A stretch of 64,000 nucleotides of DNA from Pseudoxanthomonas sp. (GTDB taxonomy: Bacteria; Pseudomonadota; Gammaproteobacteria; Xanthomonadales; Xanthomonadaceae), in NCBI RefSeq assembly GCF_002863005.1, contig NZ_PKDG01000018.1:124001-188000 (forward strand), read 5' to 3'. Positions 43,001 through 52,585 of this stretch are shown here, piece by piece. A model generated the notes under the pieces. That model made no database searches and was not told the origin of the DNA. It saw nothing but the letters and a program-made list of their open reading frames with translations. Made by a program: the position numbers and the translations under genes. Every line of letters starts with the position of its first letter. The stretch's first letter is position 1.

Positions 43001-44533
43001 TCAGAGATCGAACTTGATGCCCTGTGCCAGCGGCAGCGAGTCGGAGTAGTTGATCGTGTTGGTCTGGCGGCGCATGTAGACCTTCCATGCATCCGAGCCG
43101 GACTCGCGGCCGCCACCGGTCTCCTTCTCGCCACCGAATGCACCACCGATCTCGGCGCCGCTGGTGCCGATGTTGACGTTGGCGATGCCGCAGTCGCTGC
43201 CGGCCGCCGACAGGAACTGCTCGGCCGCCTTGAGGTTCTGGGTGAAGATCGACGACGACAGGCCCTGAGGCACGGCGTTCTGCATGTCGATGGCTTCGTC
43301 CAGGGTCTTGAACTTCATCACGTACAGGATCGGCGCGAAGGTCTCGTGCTGGACGACTTCATCGGAATTCTTCAGGCCGGTGACGATCGCCGGCAGCACG
43401 AAGTTGCCCGGGCGGTCGATCGCGGTACCGCCGGTTTCGACGGTGCCGCCGCTGGCCTTGGCCTTGGCGATGGAATCGAGGAACTGCTGCACGGCGCCCT
43501 GGCTGTTGAGCGGGCCCATCAGGTTGGCCGGATCCAGCGGATCGCCGATCTTGCCTTCCACCTGCTTGTACGCCTTGACCAGCGTGGACAGCACGGTGTC
43601 GTAGATGGATTCGTGCACGATCAGGCGACGCGTGGTGGTGCAGCGCTGGCCAGCGGTGCCGACGGCGCCGAACACGATGCCGGGGATCGCCAGCTTCAGG
43701 TCGGCGCTTTCATCGAGGATGATCGCGTTGTTGCCGCCCAGTTCCAGCAGGCTGCGGCCCATGCGGCGCGCGACGCGTTCGCCGACGGTACGGCCGACCT
43801 GGGTGGAGCCGGTGAAACTGATCAGCGGGATGCGCTTGTCGTCGACGAACTGCTGCGCCAGTTCCACGCCGGCGTCGTTGATCAGGAAGAAGATGTCCGG
43901 GAACCCGCCGGCCTTCAGCGCCTCGTTGCAGATCTTCATGCTGGCGATCGCGGTCAGCGGCGTCTTGTTGGACGGCTTCCAGATGCAGATGTCGCCGCAG
44001 ATCGCGGCCAGGAACGCGTTCCATGCCCACACAGCGACCGGGAAGTTGAACGCGCTGATGATGCCGACCAGGCCGAGCGGCTGGTACTGCTCGTACATGC
44101 GATGGCCGGGGCGCTCGGAGTGCATGGTGTAGCCGTACAGCATGCGGCTCTGCCCCACGGCGAAGTCGGCGATGTCGATCATCTCCTGCACTTCGCCGTC
44201 GCCTTCGGGCTTGCTCTTGCCCATTTCCAGCGCGACCAGCGAGCCCAGCGCGTCCTTGTGCTTGCGCAGCGCTTCGCCGCACAGGCGCACCGCTTCGCCG
44301 CGGCGCGGCGCCGGCGTGGTGCGCCAGATCCTGAAGGCGGCCTGGGCGCGCGCGACGATCTTCTCGTAGTCGGCCTGGCTGCTCGCATGGACCTCGGCGA
44401 TCACCTCGTCGGTGGTCGGGTTGATCGACTGCAGCAGGCCGGCGTCGGTGGTCGTGGACCACTCACCACTGCCGAGGTAGGTGCCGGAGTTGGTGGTGGT
44501 AAGGCCGAGGGCCTTGAGGAGGTCAGCAGGCAT
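43001..44533 (-). CDS. ALDH7-type aldehyde dehydrogenase (piperideine-6-carboxylate type)
   Basis: A 510-residue NAD(P)-dependent dehydrogenase. [52 protein letters not shown] and the catalytic Cys in [13 protein letters not shown] are seen; the C-terminus [35 protein letters not shown] is characteristic of ALDH7/antiquitin. Members oxidise alpha-aminoadipate semialdehyde in lysine breakdown. No lysine gene is nearby, so the pathway is an inference. It is monocistronic, ending at a clear terminator. Confidence 0.9.
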   Translation of the reverse strand: MPADLLKALGLTTTNSGTYLGSGEWSTTTDAGLLQSINPTTDEVIAEVHASSQADYEKIVARAQAAFRIWRTTPAPRRGEAVRLCGEALRKHKDALGSLVALEMGKSKPEGDGEVQEMIDIADFAVGQSRMLYGYTMHSERPGHRMYEQYQPLGLVGIISAFNFPVAVWAWNAFLAAICGDICIWKPSNKTPLTAIASMKICNEALKAGGFPDIFFLINDAGVELAQQFVDDKRIPLISFTGSTQVGRTVGERVARRMGRSLLELGGNNAIILDESADLKLAIPGIVFGAVGTAGQRCTTTRRLIVHESIYDTVLSTLVKAYKQVEGKIGDPLDPANLMGPLNSQGAVQQFLDSIAKAKASGGTVETGGTAIDRPGNFVLPAIVTGLKNSDEVVQHETFAPILYVMKFKTLDEAIDMQNAVPQGLSSSIFTQNLKAAEQFLSAAGSDCGIANVNIGTSGAEIGGAFGGEKETGGGRESGSDAWKVYMRRQTNTINYSDSLPLAQGIKFDL

Positions 44534-44778
44534 GGAAGCTCCAGGGTCGTTGCACGGGATGCCGCCGGACGGCGAAGCATCGAAAGAGGTGCGCGATTCT
44601 ACCAGAGACGGCCCGCCGGACCTTGCGTAAGTCTGTGTTTTTCCAGCGATTCCGGGCCCATCGATGATTGCGCGGAACGCCGATGATTCGGTGCCGGGCT
44701 TTATTCGGATTGCCGATGCGGGAACGGATAGATCGTCGATTCGCCGAGGTGCGCAGGCGGCGCGGGCGATGGGAAAGA

Positions 44779-44855
44779 TGGTGACCCCGGCGCGATTCGA
44801 ACGCACGACCTGTCCCTTAGGAGGGGACCGCTCTATCCAGCTGAGCTACGGGGCC
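44779..44855 (-). tRNA. tRNA-Arg, anticodon CCT
   Basis: On the minus strand the acceptor GGCCCCG pairs with CGGGGTC (one GU), the D-arm has AGCTCAGCTGGATAGAGC, and the anticodon loop CTCCTAA is closed by GTCCC/GGGAC, giving anticodon CCT (codon AGG). The T-loop is TTCGAAT and the CCA end is encoded. An upstream GAGAAT could be the -10. Confidence 0.95.
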
Positions 44856-44972
44856 ATCGGCGCCGATTCTCGCACGAAGCGCCGCCACGTACGACGCATC
44901 CGGCGCCCGGCCGTATCACGCCGACGATCCTCATGGCACTGTGGAACAACGCCCCCCCACCTGTTCGCACCC

Positions 44973-45428
44973 ATGGACATCCGCCTCGATGACCTCCGCC
45001 ATCCTGACGTCATTGCGCTGCTGCAGGAGCACCTGGACTGGATGCATCGCACCTCGCCGCCCGAAAGCGTGCATGCGCTCGACCTGGACGCGCTGCGGCA
45101 ACCCGACATCGCCTTCTGGACGCTCTGGGACGGTGAGACGCTGGCCGGATGCGGTGCGCTGCGCGCGCTGGACGCGACCCACGGTGAAGTGAAGTCGATG
45201 CGGACCGCGCAGACGCACCTGAGACGTGGCGTCGCTGCGACGATGCTCGATCACATCCTGGCCGAGGCGCGCAGGCGGGGGTATGCGCGCCTCAGTCTGG
45301 AAACCGGTGCGATGGCGTACTTCGCCCCCGCGCATGCCCTGTATGCGCGTGCCGGTTTCCATCCATGCGCCCCCTTCGGCGATTACGTCGAAGACCCGAA
45401 CAGCGTCTTCATGACACGTGCGCTGTAG
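44973..45428 (+). CDS. GNAT-family N-acetyltransferase
   Basis: A 151-residue acetyltransferase. The acetyl-CoA site lies in VKSMRTAQTHLRRGVAATMLDHIL (Q/RxxGxA-type motif A) and RLSLETGAMAYFAPAHALYARAGF is motif B. It resembles PhnO/YjaB-like small GNATs; the acceptor is unknown. ATG 44973 gives MDIRLDDLRHPDV; longer forms include the tRNA region. A hairpin follows the stop. Confidence 0.88.
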   Translation: MDIRLDDLRHPDVIALLQEHLDWMHRTSPPESVHALDLDALRQPDIAFWTLWDGETLAGCGALRALDATHGEVKSMRTAQTHLRRGVAATMLDHILAEARRRGYARLSLETGAMAYFAPAHALYARAGFHPCAPFGDYVEDPNSVFMTRAL

Positions 45429-45439
45429 GCAAGTGTATT

Positions 45440-45465
45440 GGTTTCAGTTGCATCCAACTGAAATC
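45440..45465 (+). terminator. Candidate hairpin terminator after the GNAT gene
   Basis: TTTCAGTTG (45442-45450) pairs perfectly with CAACTGAAA (45455-45463); two further outer pairs (one G-T) lengthen the stem to 11 bp. No strong T run follows, only a T-rich stretch, so termination is likely but not certain. Confidence 0.55.
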
Positions 45466-45489
45466 ATTGGCTTTGTTGCGTCGCAGCGC

Positions 45490-45520
45490 TTGACAGCCCC
45501 CCGGGGTTCCGTGGTTCTCT
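45490..45520 (+). promoter_or_regulatory. Candidate thr operon promoter
   Basis: A perfect TTGACA at 45490-45495 is followed 17-19 bases later by a weak -10 (GGTTCT or TTCTCT, 45513-45520). Initiation would fall almost at the leader-peptide ATG at 45527. Confidence 0.5.
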
Positions 45521-45526
45521 TGCGCC

Positions 45527-45664
45527 ATGCGACCTTCCGTCCACCCCTGTGCGACCCCGACCCCGGCCCCCATGCCAGCGTCGGCGCATGCGTGCGGCGG
45601 ACGCTCCCTGATTACGACCATTACCACCCTGACTCGTCGGGTGCGGCTGGTCGTGTTCGCGTAA
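45527..45664 (+). CDS. thrL: Threonine operon leader peptide
   Basis: A 45-residue ORF whose core reads SLITTITTLTRRVR: five Thr and two Ile codons within ten positions. It is the expected control peptide for attenuation by threonyl- and isoleucyl-tRNA. The N-terminal 27 residues are Pro/Ala-rich and have no obvious role. The stop TAA is followed by a second TAA 3 bases on, and thrA begins 92 bases later. The ORF is too short for most gene finders but the Thr/Ile run directly before thrABC is unmistakable. Confidence 0.9.
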   Translation: MRPSVHPCATPTPAPMPASAHACGGRSLITTITTLTRRVRLVVFA

Positions 45665-45745
45665 TAAGCAAACCACGGCCCCGCACCCGGATCAGGATGC
45701 AGGGCCTCCCCACTTCCTGATGCGTGCCGGGCCTCCTACCCGAGG
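45638..45745 (+). promoter_or_regulatory. thr operon attenuator: mutually exclusive RNA hairpins
   Basis: CGGGTGCGG (45638-45646) can pair with CCGCACCCG (45681-45689). CCCGG plus ATCAGGA (45686-45697) can pair instead with TCCTGAT (45715-45721) and CCGGG (45727-45731). The two structures share 45686-45689 and exclude each other, as in attenuators. A small CCTC/GAGG stem (45732-45735 with 45742-45745) could hide the thrA ribosome-binding site. No T run follows the second hairpin, so control may act on translation or via Rho. Confidence 0.65.
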
Positions 45746-45755
45746 TTCCTGACCC

Positions 45756-48248
45756 ATGTCGTCCCGCAACGCCGAAGTCCCACCTGCCAAACCGCGCACC
45801 GTCGTCCACAAGTTCGGCGGCACGTCCGTTGCCGATGCCGAGCGCTACCGCCATGTGGCGCAGCTGCTGCTGGCGCGCGACGAAGACGTGCAGGTCACCG
45901 TGGTGTCGGCGATGAAGGGCGTGACCGACGCGCTGATCGAGCTGTGCGAGTTGGCCGCGGCCAATCGCCCGGAATGGCATGAGGCCTGGCACGCCTTGCG
46001 CGCGCGCCATCGCGGTGCGGCCGTCGCGCTGCTCGGCGAGGCATCGGGACCGGTGATCGAATGGGTGGACGAGCGCTTCACCCGGCTCGAGGAAATCCTC
46101 AACGCACTGATCGTCATCGGCGGGCTGCCGGAACTCGTCCTGCAGCGCGTGCAGGGGCTGGGCGAAGTCTGTTCGGCGCGCCTGCTCGGGGAATACCTGA
46201 CGCTGCAGGGCGAAGACTGCGCCGTGCTGGACGCGCGCGATGTGTTGCGCGTCGACCACGGCGAACTCGGCGTGGTGGTCGACTGGGAAACCAGCGCGCA
46301 GCGACTGGCGGCGTGGCAGGCCGCACACCCCCAGCGCCGCGTCGTGGCCACCGGCTTCGTCGCGCGCGACCGCGAGGGCCGTTTCACCACGCTCGGCCGC
46401 AACGGCAGCGACTACTCCGGCGCCATCTTCGCCGCCCTGTACGACGCCGCCGAACTGCACATCTGGACGGACGTGGACGGCGTGCTGTCGGCCGACCCGC
46501 GCGTGGTGCCGGAAGCCGTGCAGCTGGGTGCCCTGAGCTACGACGAAGCCTGCGAACTCGCATATTTCGGCGCCAAGGTCGTGCACCCGCAGACCATGTC
46601 GCCGGCGATGGAACGCGGCCTGCCGATCATCATCCGCAATACCTTCCATCCCGAACATCCCGGCACCCGCATCACCGCCGAACGCGATGCGGTCGGCCCG
46701 GTCAAGGGGCTGACGCTGAGCGCCGACCTGGCGCTGCTGAACCTGGAAGGCACCGGCCTGATCGGCGTCCCCGGCACGGCGGAGCGCGTGTTCGCGGCGC
46801 TGCGCAACGCGCATGTGTCGGTGGTGATGATCTCGCAGGGCTCGTCCGAGCATTCGATCTGCTGCGTGGTCCGGGCCAGCGAGGCGGGAAAGGGGCAGGC
46901 GGCGCTGCTGGACGCCTTCGCGCACGAGCTGGACACCCGGCAGATCCAGCGCGTCCAGCGGCGCGATGGCGTGAGCGTGCTCGCCGCGGTCGGCGATGGC
47001 ATGGCGGGCACTCCCGGCGTATCGGCGCGCCTGTTCGGCGCGCTGGGGCGCGCGCAGGTCAATATCCTGGCGATCGCGCAGGGGTCTTCCGAGCGCAACA
47101 TTTCGGTGGCGATCGACAGCGCCGACGCCACCAAGGCGCTGCGTGCGGCGCATGCGGGCTTCTGGCTGTCGCCGCAGACCTTCGCGGTGGGCGTGATCGG
47201 CCCGGGCAATGTCGGGGGCGCACTGATCGAGCAACTGCGCGCGGCGCAACCGCAACTGCTGGGCAAGGCCAACGTCGACCTGCGCCTGCGCGCCATCGCC
47301 TCGAGCAGGCGCATGCTGCTGGACGAGCGCAGCATCGGCGCCGACTGGCGCGCCCGCTTCGACGCCAGTACGCAACCGGCCGACCTCGACCGCTTCACAC
47401 AGCACCTGCTGTCCGCGCACATGCCGCATGCGGTGATCGTGGACTGCAGCGCCAGCCCGGTGGTCGCGGACCGTTACGCCGAATGGCTGGCCGCCGGCAT
47501 CCACGTCATCACGCCGAACAAGCAGGCCGGTGCCGGTCCGCTGGCGCGTTACCACGCCATCCGCGACGCCGCTGCGGCCAGCGGTGCCCGCTTCCGCTAT
47601 GAAGCCACGGTCGGTGCGGGACTGCCGGTGATCTCGACACTGCGCGACCTGGTGGATACCGGCGACACCGTGGTCTCCGTGGAAGGCATCTTCTCCGGCA
47701 CCCTGGCCTGGTTGTTCAACAGGTTCGACGGCAGCGTGCCGTTCTCGCAGCTGGTCACCGAAGCGCGCGGCCTGGGTTACACCGAACCCGATCCGCGCGA
47801 TGACCTGTCCGGGACCGACGTGGCGCGCAAGCTGGTGATCCTGGCGCGCGAAGCGGGCCGGGAACTGGCGCTGGAAGACGTGCAGGTCGAGAGCCTGGTG
47901 CCGGAAGGGCTGCGGCAGGCGAGTGTCGACGACTTCATGGCGCGACTGGGCGAGGTGGATGCCACGTTCGGTGAGCGGCTTGCGAACGCGCGCGCCGCGG
48001 GGAACGTGCTGCGCTACGTCGCACGACTCGATGCCGAAGGCCATGCGAGTGTGGGGCTGGTCGAGCTGCCGTCGGGGCACGCCTTCGGCAACCTGCGCCT
48101 GACCGACAACATCGTGCAGTTCACCACGCGCCGTTACTGCGACAATCCGCTGATCGTGCAAGGCCCCGGCGCTGGTCCCGAGGTCACCGCCGCGGGCGTC
48201 TTCGCCGACGTGCTGCGCGTGGCGGCCGGGCAGGGGGCGAAGCTGTGA
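45756..48248 (+). CDS. thrA: Bifunctional aspartokinase / homoserine dehydrogenase I
   Basis: An 830-residue fusion. The kinase domain (1-290) starts [15 protein letters not shown] and has [19 protein letters not shown] and [21 protein letters not shown] domains follow at about 310-460 ([38 protein letters not shown]). The dehydrogenase domain begins with [17 protein letters not shown] and includes [29 protein letters not shown] and [13 protein letters not shown]. It catalyses the first and third steps toward threonine and should be feedback-inhibited through the ACT domains. It is the first structural gene of thrABC. Confidence 0.96.
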   Translation: MSSRNAEVPPAKPRTVVHKFGGTSVADAERYRHVAQLLLARDEDVQVTVVSAMKGVTDALIELCELAAANRPEWHEAWHALRARHRGAAVALLGEASGPVIEWVDERFTRLEEILNALIVIGGLPELVLQRVQGLGEVCSARLLGEYLTLQGEDCAVLDARDVLRVDHGELGVVVDWETSAQRLAAWQAAHPQRRVVATGFVARDREGRFTTLGRNGSDYSGAIFAALYDAAELHIWTDVDGVLSADPRVVPEAVQLGALSYDEACELAYFGAKVVHPQTMSPAMERGLPIIIRNTFHPEHPGTRITAERDAVGPVKGLTLSADLALLNLEGTGLIGVPGTAERVFAALRNAHVSVVMISQGSSEHSICCVVRASEAGKGQAALLDAFAHELDTRQIQRVQRRDGVSVLAAVGDGMAGTPGVSARLFGALGRAQVNILAIAQGSSERNISVAIDSADATKALRAAHAGFWLSPQTFAVGVIGPGNVGGALIEQLRAAQPQLLGKANVDLRLRAIASSRRMLLDERSIGADWRARFDASTQPADLDRFTQHLLSAHMPHAVIVDCSASPVVADRYAEWLAAGIHVITPNKQAGAGPLARYHAIRDAAAASGARFRYEATVGAGLPVISTLRDLVDTGDTVVSVEGIFSGTLAWLFNRFDGSVPFSQLVTEARGLGYTEPDPRDDLSGTDVARKLVILAREAGRELALEDVQVESLVPEGLRQASVDDFMARLGEVDATFGERLANARAAGNVLRYVARLDAEGHASVGLVELPSGHAFGNLRLTDNIVQFTTRRYCDNPLIVQGPGAGPEVTAAGVFADVLRVAAGQGAKL

Positions 48249-48279
48249 GGGATCCGACGACGAGGGACGGAGCGTGGGC

Positions 48280-49209
48280 ATGAGGCAGCAGGCAAGTGCG
48301 TTTTCGCCGGCATCGGTGGGCAACGTCGGCGTGGGGTTCGACATCCTGGGCCACGTGATCGAAGGCGTCGGCGACACCGTCACCGTGCGTCGCATCGACG
48401 CGGCGGACGTCCGCATCTCGGCGATCCGCGGTGCCACTGTCGACCTGCCGCTGGATGCGCCCGGCAACACCGCGGGTGCGGCGCTGATCTCCCTGCGCGA
48501 AGCCCTGGCACTGCCGTTCGGATTCGAGGTGGAAATCGAGAAGGGCATTCCGCTCGGCTCGGGCATGGGCGGGTCCGCCGCATCCTGCGTGGCCGCGCTG
48601 GTGGCCGCGAACGCGCTGCTCGATGCGCCGCTCACGCGCGAGCAGCTGTATCCGCACGCACTCGTGGGCGAGGCGGTGGCCAGCGGCGGCAAGCATGGCG
48701 ACAACCTGGGCCCGATGCTGCTGGGCGGGCTGGTGCTGTCGACGGCCGAGCGGCTGGTGCGCATACCCGTGCCCGATCACTGGCACAGCCTGCTCGTACA
48801 TCCCGAGGCCATCCTGGAGACGCGTCGCGCGCGAGCCGCGCTGCAGGGAGCGTACGAACTCAAGGCGTTCGTGGCCCAGAGCGCGAACCTCGCACTGGTC
48901 CTCGCCGGCTGCCACGCCGGCGATGCGATGCTGGTGCGCGACGGCCTGCGCGACGTGCTGGTCGAGCCGCGCCGTGCACCGTTGATCGCCGGCTTCGATG
49001 CCGTGAAACGCGCCGCGCTGGACGCAGGCGCACTGGGCGCCAGCATCTCGGGTGCAGGCCCCAGTGTGTTCGCCTGGTTCGAGTCGCGTGGCGAAGCGGA
49101 AGCGGCAACACCGGCCGTGCAGGCCGCTTTCGCCTCGGCCGGCTTCGACAGCCAGGCCTGGGTGTCGCCGATCAATGCCACGGGCGCGGAACTCCTGTCC
49201 GCCCACTGA
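48280..49209 (+). CDS. thrB: Homoserine kinase
   Basis: A 309-residue GHMP kinase. The ATP-binding motif is [20 protein letters not shown], the N-terminus is [20 protein letters not shown], and the C-terminal motif is [16 protein letters not shown]. It phosphorylates homoserine for threonine synthase. ATG 48280 has GGAG at 48269-48272; a GTG at 48274 two codons earlier is possible. It starts about 30 bases after thrA. Confidence 0.95.
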   Translation: MRQQASAFSPASVGNVGVGFDILGHVIEGVGDTVTVRRIDAADVRISAIRGATVDLPLDAPGNTAGAALISLREALALPFGFEVEIEKGIPLGSGMGGSAASCVAALVAANALLDAPLTREQLYPHALVGEAVASGGKHGDNLGPMLLGGLVLSTAERLVRIPVPDHWHSLLVHPEAILETRRARAALQGAYELKAFVAQSANLALVLAGCHAGDAMLVRDGLRDVLVEPRRAPLIAGFDAVKRAALDAGALGASISGAGPSVFAWFESRGEAEAATPAVQAAFASAGFDSQAWVSPINATGAELLSAH

Positions 49210-49262
49210 TTCCTTCCACCGGCCGCCGCGACTGCATGCGTGGTGCCTTGCCTGCGAACCTC

Positions 49263-50552
49263 ATGAACTTCATCTCGACCCGACACGCTTCACCTGCCGC
49301 CTCGCTCAGCCAGGCGATCGCCGCCGGCCTCGCGCCTGACGGCGGGCTGTATGTTCCCGAGGCACTCCCGAAGGCGCGCGAGCTCGCGCCCGGGCGCGAC
49401 ATCGCCGGGACGGCAACGACCCTGCTGGCGCCGTTCTTCGCGGGTGATGGACTGGAAGACGAACTGGCGGCGATCTGCGGCGAGGCCTTCGACTTCCCGG
49501 CGCCGCTGCGTCCGCTCGGGACGCCGCGAGACCACGTACTCGAGTTGTTCCATGGACCGACCGCTGCCTTCAAGGATTTCGGCGCGCGCTTCCTCGCCGC
49601 GAGCATGGCGCGCCTGCGTCGCGAGCACGCCACGCCCTTGACGATCCTCGTCGCGACCTCCGGCGATACGGGTGCGGCAGTGGCGGCCGCCTTCCATCGC
49701 CAGCCGGGCCTGCGCGTGGTCGTGCTGTATCCGGACGGACGCGTGTCGCCGCGGCAGGCGCACCAGTTGGGCTGCTTCGGCGACAACATCGCGGCGTTGC
49801 GCGTGGCGGGTTCGTTCGATGATTGCCAGGCGCTGGTGAAGCGCGCCCTCAACGATGCCGACCTGCAAGCGCAGGTGCCCCTGAGTTCCGCCAACAGCAT
49901 CAGCCTGGGCCGGCTGCTGCCACAGATGAGTTACTACGCCCATGCAGCGCTGGCGCACCGCGCGGAGACGGGGCGGACATTGAACGTGGTCATCCCCACC
50001 GGCAACCTGGGCAACGCGATGGCGGCAATCCTGGCGCGCGCACTCGGCGTGCCGCTCGGCAGGATCGTGCTGGCGACCAATGCCAATCGCGTGCTGCCGG
50101 ATTTCTTCGCCGGGGGCGACTATGCGCCGGCAGCCAGCGTGTCGACGCTGGCCAACGCGATGGATGTGGGTGCGCCGAGCAACTTCGAGCGCCTGCGCTG
50201 GCTCTACGCAGGCGGCGACGCGGCGCTGCGGACGGCGTTCACGGCGTCCAGTGTCGACGACGCGACCATCCGCGCGGTCATCGCGCGCAGGTTCCAGGAT
50301 CATGGCGAGGTGCATTGCCCGCATACGGCGACCGCGGTGAACGTCCTCGAGGACCTGCGCGCGCAGGGGGAGGAGGGCGACTGGGCGGTCGCGGCCACGG
50401 CGCATCCGGCCAAGTTCGAGAGCGTGGTGGAACCGCTGATCGGGCGTGCCGTCGAGGTGCCGCCCGCGTTGGCCGACCTGCTGGCGCGTCCCGCGCAGGC
50501 CGATCCGATTCCGGCCGATTACAACGCCTTGCGCGAGCGCCTCTCGGTCTAG
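49263..50552 (+). CDS. thrC: Threonine synthase
   Basis: A 429-residue PLP enzyme completing the operon. It begins NFISTRHASPAASLSQAI, with the catalytic Lys in FHGPTAAFKDFGARFLA and the phosphate/PLP loop ILVATSGDTGAAVAAAF; VVIPTGNLGNAMAAILAR is another family motif. It converts phosphohomoserine to threonine. ATG 49263 gives the correct N-terminus; a start at 49236 would add residues not found in relatives. It ends 18 bases before an inverted repeat. Confidence 0.95.
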   Translation: MNFISTRHASPAASLSQAIAAGLAPDGGLYVPEALPKARELAPGRDIAGTATTLLAPFFAGDGLEDELAAICGEAFDFPAPLRPLGTPRDHVLELFHGPTAAFKDFGARFLAASMARLRREHATPLTILVATSGDTGAAVAAAFHRQPGLRVVVLYPDGRVSPRQAHQLGCFGDNIAALRVAGSFDDCQALVKRALNDADLQAQVPLSSANSISLGRLLPQMSYYAHAALAHRAETGRTLNVVIPTGNLGNAMAAILARALGVPLGRIVLATNANRVLPDFFAGGDYAPAASVSTLANAMDVGAPSNFERLRWLYAGGDAALRTAFTASSVDDATIRAVIARRFQDHGEVHCPHTATAVNVLEDLRAQGEEGDWAVAATAHPAKFESVVEPLIGRAVEVPPALADLLARPAQADPIPADYNALRERLSV

Positions 50553-50570
50553 CCCGGTGACGGATCGCCC

Positions 50571-50702
50571 CTGCAGAAGCGACATGAGTCGCGACCGCAC
50601 GGTCTGATGCACGTCGACGTCTTCATGTGCGCCGGGGATGATGTCGAGAGGGCTTCCGAGCAGTCGCTGGTGCACGGTCGCGACTCGTGTCGCTCCTGCA
50701 GG
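50571..50702. repeat. Intergenic inverted repeat, long-loop class, copy A
   Basis: Left arm 50571-50598 and right arm 50675-50702 match as 28-bp inverted repeats with two mismatches; the core AGCGACA(T/C)GAGTCGCGACCG is related to the hairpins at 31997 and 32300. The loop is 76 bases. It lies between thrC and the next gene. Confidence 0.8.
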
Positions 50703-50752
50703 AGGGCGTCGCCGTCCTCGGCGCACGACCCACCTGCGATAAGCTCTCGCCC

Positions 50753-51793
50753 ATGAAGCGCACCCTGTTGCAGACCCTCCTGCTGGCCACCGTGCTCGCC
50801 AGCATCGTTCCGACCATTACGCACGCGCAGTCCGCCGTACCGCAGGCCGATGTCCGCGCGCTGAAGCCGGGCGAATTCCTCTGGTACCCGCAGATCGCGC
50901 CGGAAGGCCCGGTGGTGCTGGTGGTCAGCCTCGACGAACAGCGCGCCTACGTCTACCGCAACGGCATCGCGATCGGCGTGTCCACGATCAGTTCGGGCAA
51001 GGCCGGCAAGGACACGCCGACCGGCGTGTTCACCATCCTGCAGAAGAACAAGGATCACCGTTCCAACCTCTACAACAATGCACCGATGCCCTACATGCAG
51101 CGGCTCACCTGGGACGGCATCGCGCTGCACGGGGGACACTTGCCGGGCTATCCGGCGTCGCATGGCTGCGTCCGCCTGCCGCAGGCCTTCGCCGAGAAGC
51201 TGTTCGGCATCACGCGCTTCGGTGACTCGGTGGTCGTGGCCAATGCGAAGGCATCGCCGGCCAGCCTGGTGCATCCCGCCGTGCTGGCCCCGGTGACCGC
51301 AGGAGGGCAGGTGGCACATCCGCCACTGTCGGCGTACGAGGTGTACTGGAACGAGGCGGCGTCCCCGGACGGGCCGGTCAGCATCCTGGTCAGCCTGTAC
51401 GACCAGCGGGTATCGGTGTTGCGCAACGGCGTGCTCATCGGTGCCGCACCGGTGCAGCGGGTCCGCGACTTCGCGCTCAACGGCACCGTGCTGCTGGTGA
51501 TGACGACCGAGATGGAGGACATCCCCAGCCTGCTCGATCCCCGGCGCAAGGAACATCGCTGGGTCGCGCATCGGGTGCTGGGCGAGGAGGGCGCGCCGAT
51601 GCCGCCGCTGCGCGCGCTGGGCGATTCCTTCTGGATTCCGCAGGATTTCGCCCGCCGCCTGTACGCCGTCCTCAAGCCCGGGACGACCGTACTGCTGTCC
51701 GATCTGCCCGGTGTGCGCGCAACGCAGGATGACCCGTCGACCGTGCCCGTCTTGGAATCGGACGAAAGCAGCCCCACGACGGGGGTACGCTGA
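50753..51793 (+). CDS. L,D-transpeptidase (YkuD) exported protein
   Basis: A 346-residue protein with signal peptide (LLQTLLLATVLASIVPTITHAQ). A YkuD domain at about 55-165 has TPTGVFTIL, IALHGGHLPGYPASHGCVRLP with catalytic His and Cys. The second half (about 190-335) looks like a degenerate repeat of the same region (EVYWNEAASPDGPVSILVSLYDQRVSVLRNG), lacking a catalytic Cys. It likely remodels peptidoglycan cross-links. ATG 50753 starts the signal peptide; a GATAAG hexamer nearby may be its -10. Confidence 0.87.
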   Translation: MKRTLLQTLLLATVLASIVPTITHAQSAVPQADVRALKPGEFLWYPQIAPEGPVVLVVSLDEQRAYVYRNGIAIGVSTISSGKAGKDTPTGVFTILQKNKDHRSNLYNNAPMPYMQRLTWDGIALHGGHLPGYPASHGCVRLPQAFAEKLFGITRFGDSVVVANAKASPASLVHPAVLAPVTAGGQVAHPPLSAYEVYWNEAASPDGPVSILVSLYDQRVSVLRNGVLIGAAPVQRVRDFALNGTVLLVMTTEMEDIPSLLDPRRKEHRWVAHRVLGEEGAPMPPLRALGDSFWIPQDFARRLYAVLKPGTTVLLSDLPGVRATQDDPSTVPVLESDESSPTTGVR

Positions 51794-51842
51794 GCCTCCC
51801 GGACGGAACCGGGATGCTGCTTCCCATGCCCCGGATTCCGTC

Positions 51843-52580
51843 ATGAACCGTTGCCACCGCGTGCTGCCGTTGTGCCTCGTCGTTGCGGGTATCGCCCCGA
51901 CGTACGCGGTACGGGCCGCTTCGCCGCCTCCCGCGCCTTCCGAACGCCTGGTCGATGCGCTGCATCGTGCCGCGCCGTCGCTCGACCGCGAGGTGCTGTC
52001 GATGGCGGCGCGTGCGATGACGTGCACGATCCGGCGCGGCGAACCGGTGCCGATGCGGCGCCTCAGCGTGATCGACTATTCGTTGCCGTCGACGCAGCCC
52101 CGGCTGTGGGTGTTCGATCTGGAGCGCGCACGCCTGTTGTTCGAGGAGCGCGTCGCGCACGGGCGCAACACGGGGGAGAACCTCGCCACCCGTTTCTCCA
52201 ATGCGACCGGCAGCTACATGTCCAGCCTCGGGGCGTTCGTCACCCAGGAAGCGTATAGCGGATCCAACGGCTATTCCCTGCGCCTGCAGGGGCTTGAGCC
52301 GGGCTTCAACGACAGGGCGCGTGAGCGCGCCATCGTCATACACGGCGCCCCTTATGTCAGCGACGCGCTCGTGCGCATGCAGGGACGCCTCGGCCGCAGC
52401 CTGGGGTGCCCGGCAGTCGGCAGTGCCGTGGCCAAGCCGCTGATCGACAGCATCCGCGGCGGTTCGTTCCTGTTCGCCTACTATCCCGATCCCGCTTGGC
52501 TGAAGCAGTCGCGCTTGCTCAGCGCCGATTGCGGAAGCGGCGTGGCCACCCATCCGGCATCGATCCCGCCGGGTGGATGA
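51843..52580 (+). CDS. Murein L,D-transpeptidase catalytic-domain family protein (YkuD_2)
   Basis: A 245-residue exported protein: signal peptide to about residue 26, then a YkuD_2-type domain. Motifs are IDYSLPSTQPRLWVFDL, SLGAFVTQEAYSG, RAIVIHGAPYVSD and RSLGCPAV with the catalytic Cys. Proteins of this family are annotated as murein L,D-transpeptidase-like. It follows the other YkuD gene by 49 bases, so the pair may be co-transcribed. It is convergent with the dioxygenase gene. Confidence 0.87.
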   Translation: MNRCHRVLPLCLVVAGIAPTYAVRAASPPPAPSERLVDALHRAAPSLDREVLSMAARAMTCTIRRGEPVPMRRLSVIDYSLPSTQPRLWVFDLERARLLFEERVAHGRNTGENLATRFSNATGSYMSSLGAFVTQEAYSGSNGYSLRLQGLEPGFNDRARERAIVIHGAPYVSDALVRMQGRLGRSLGCPAVGSAVAKPLIDSIRGGSFLFAYYPDPAWLKQSRLLSADCGSGVATHPASIPPGG

Positions 52581-52585
52581 TCGGG

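Noticed and set aside
45686-45731. Intrinsic (Rho-independent) terminator in the thr leader
   Set aside because: The hairpin has no T run downstream, so it is recorded only as a regulatory structure.
45621-48764. Minus-strand open frame of 1047 codons
   Set aside because: It is antisense to thrA and thrB.
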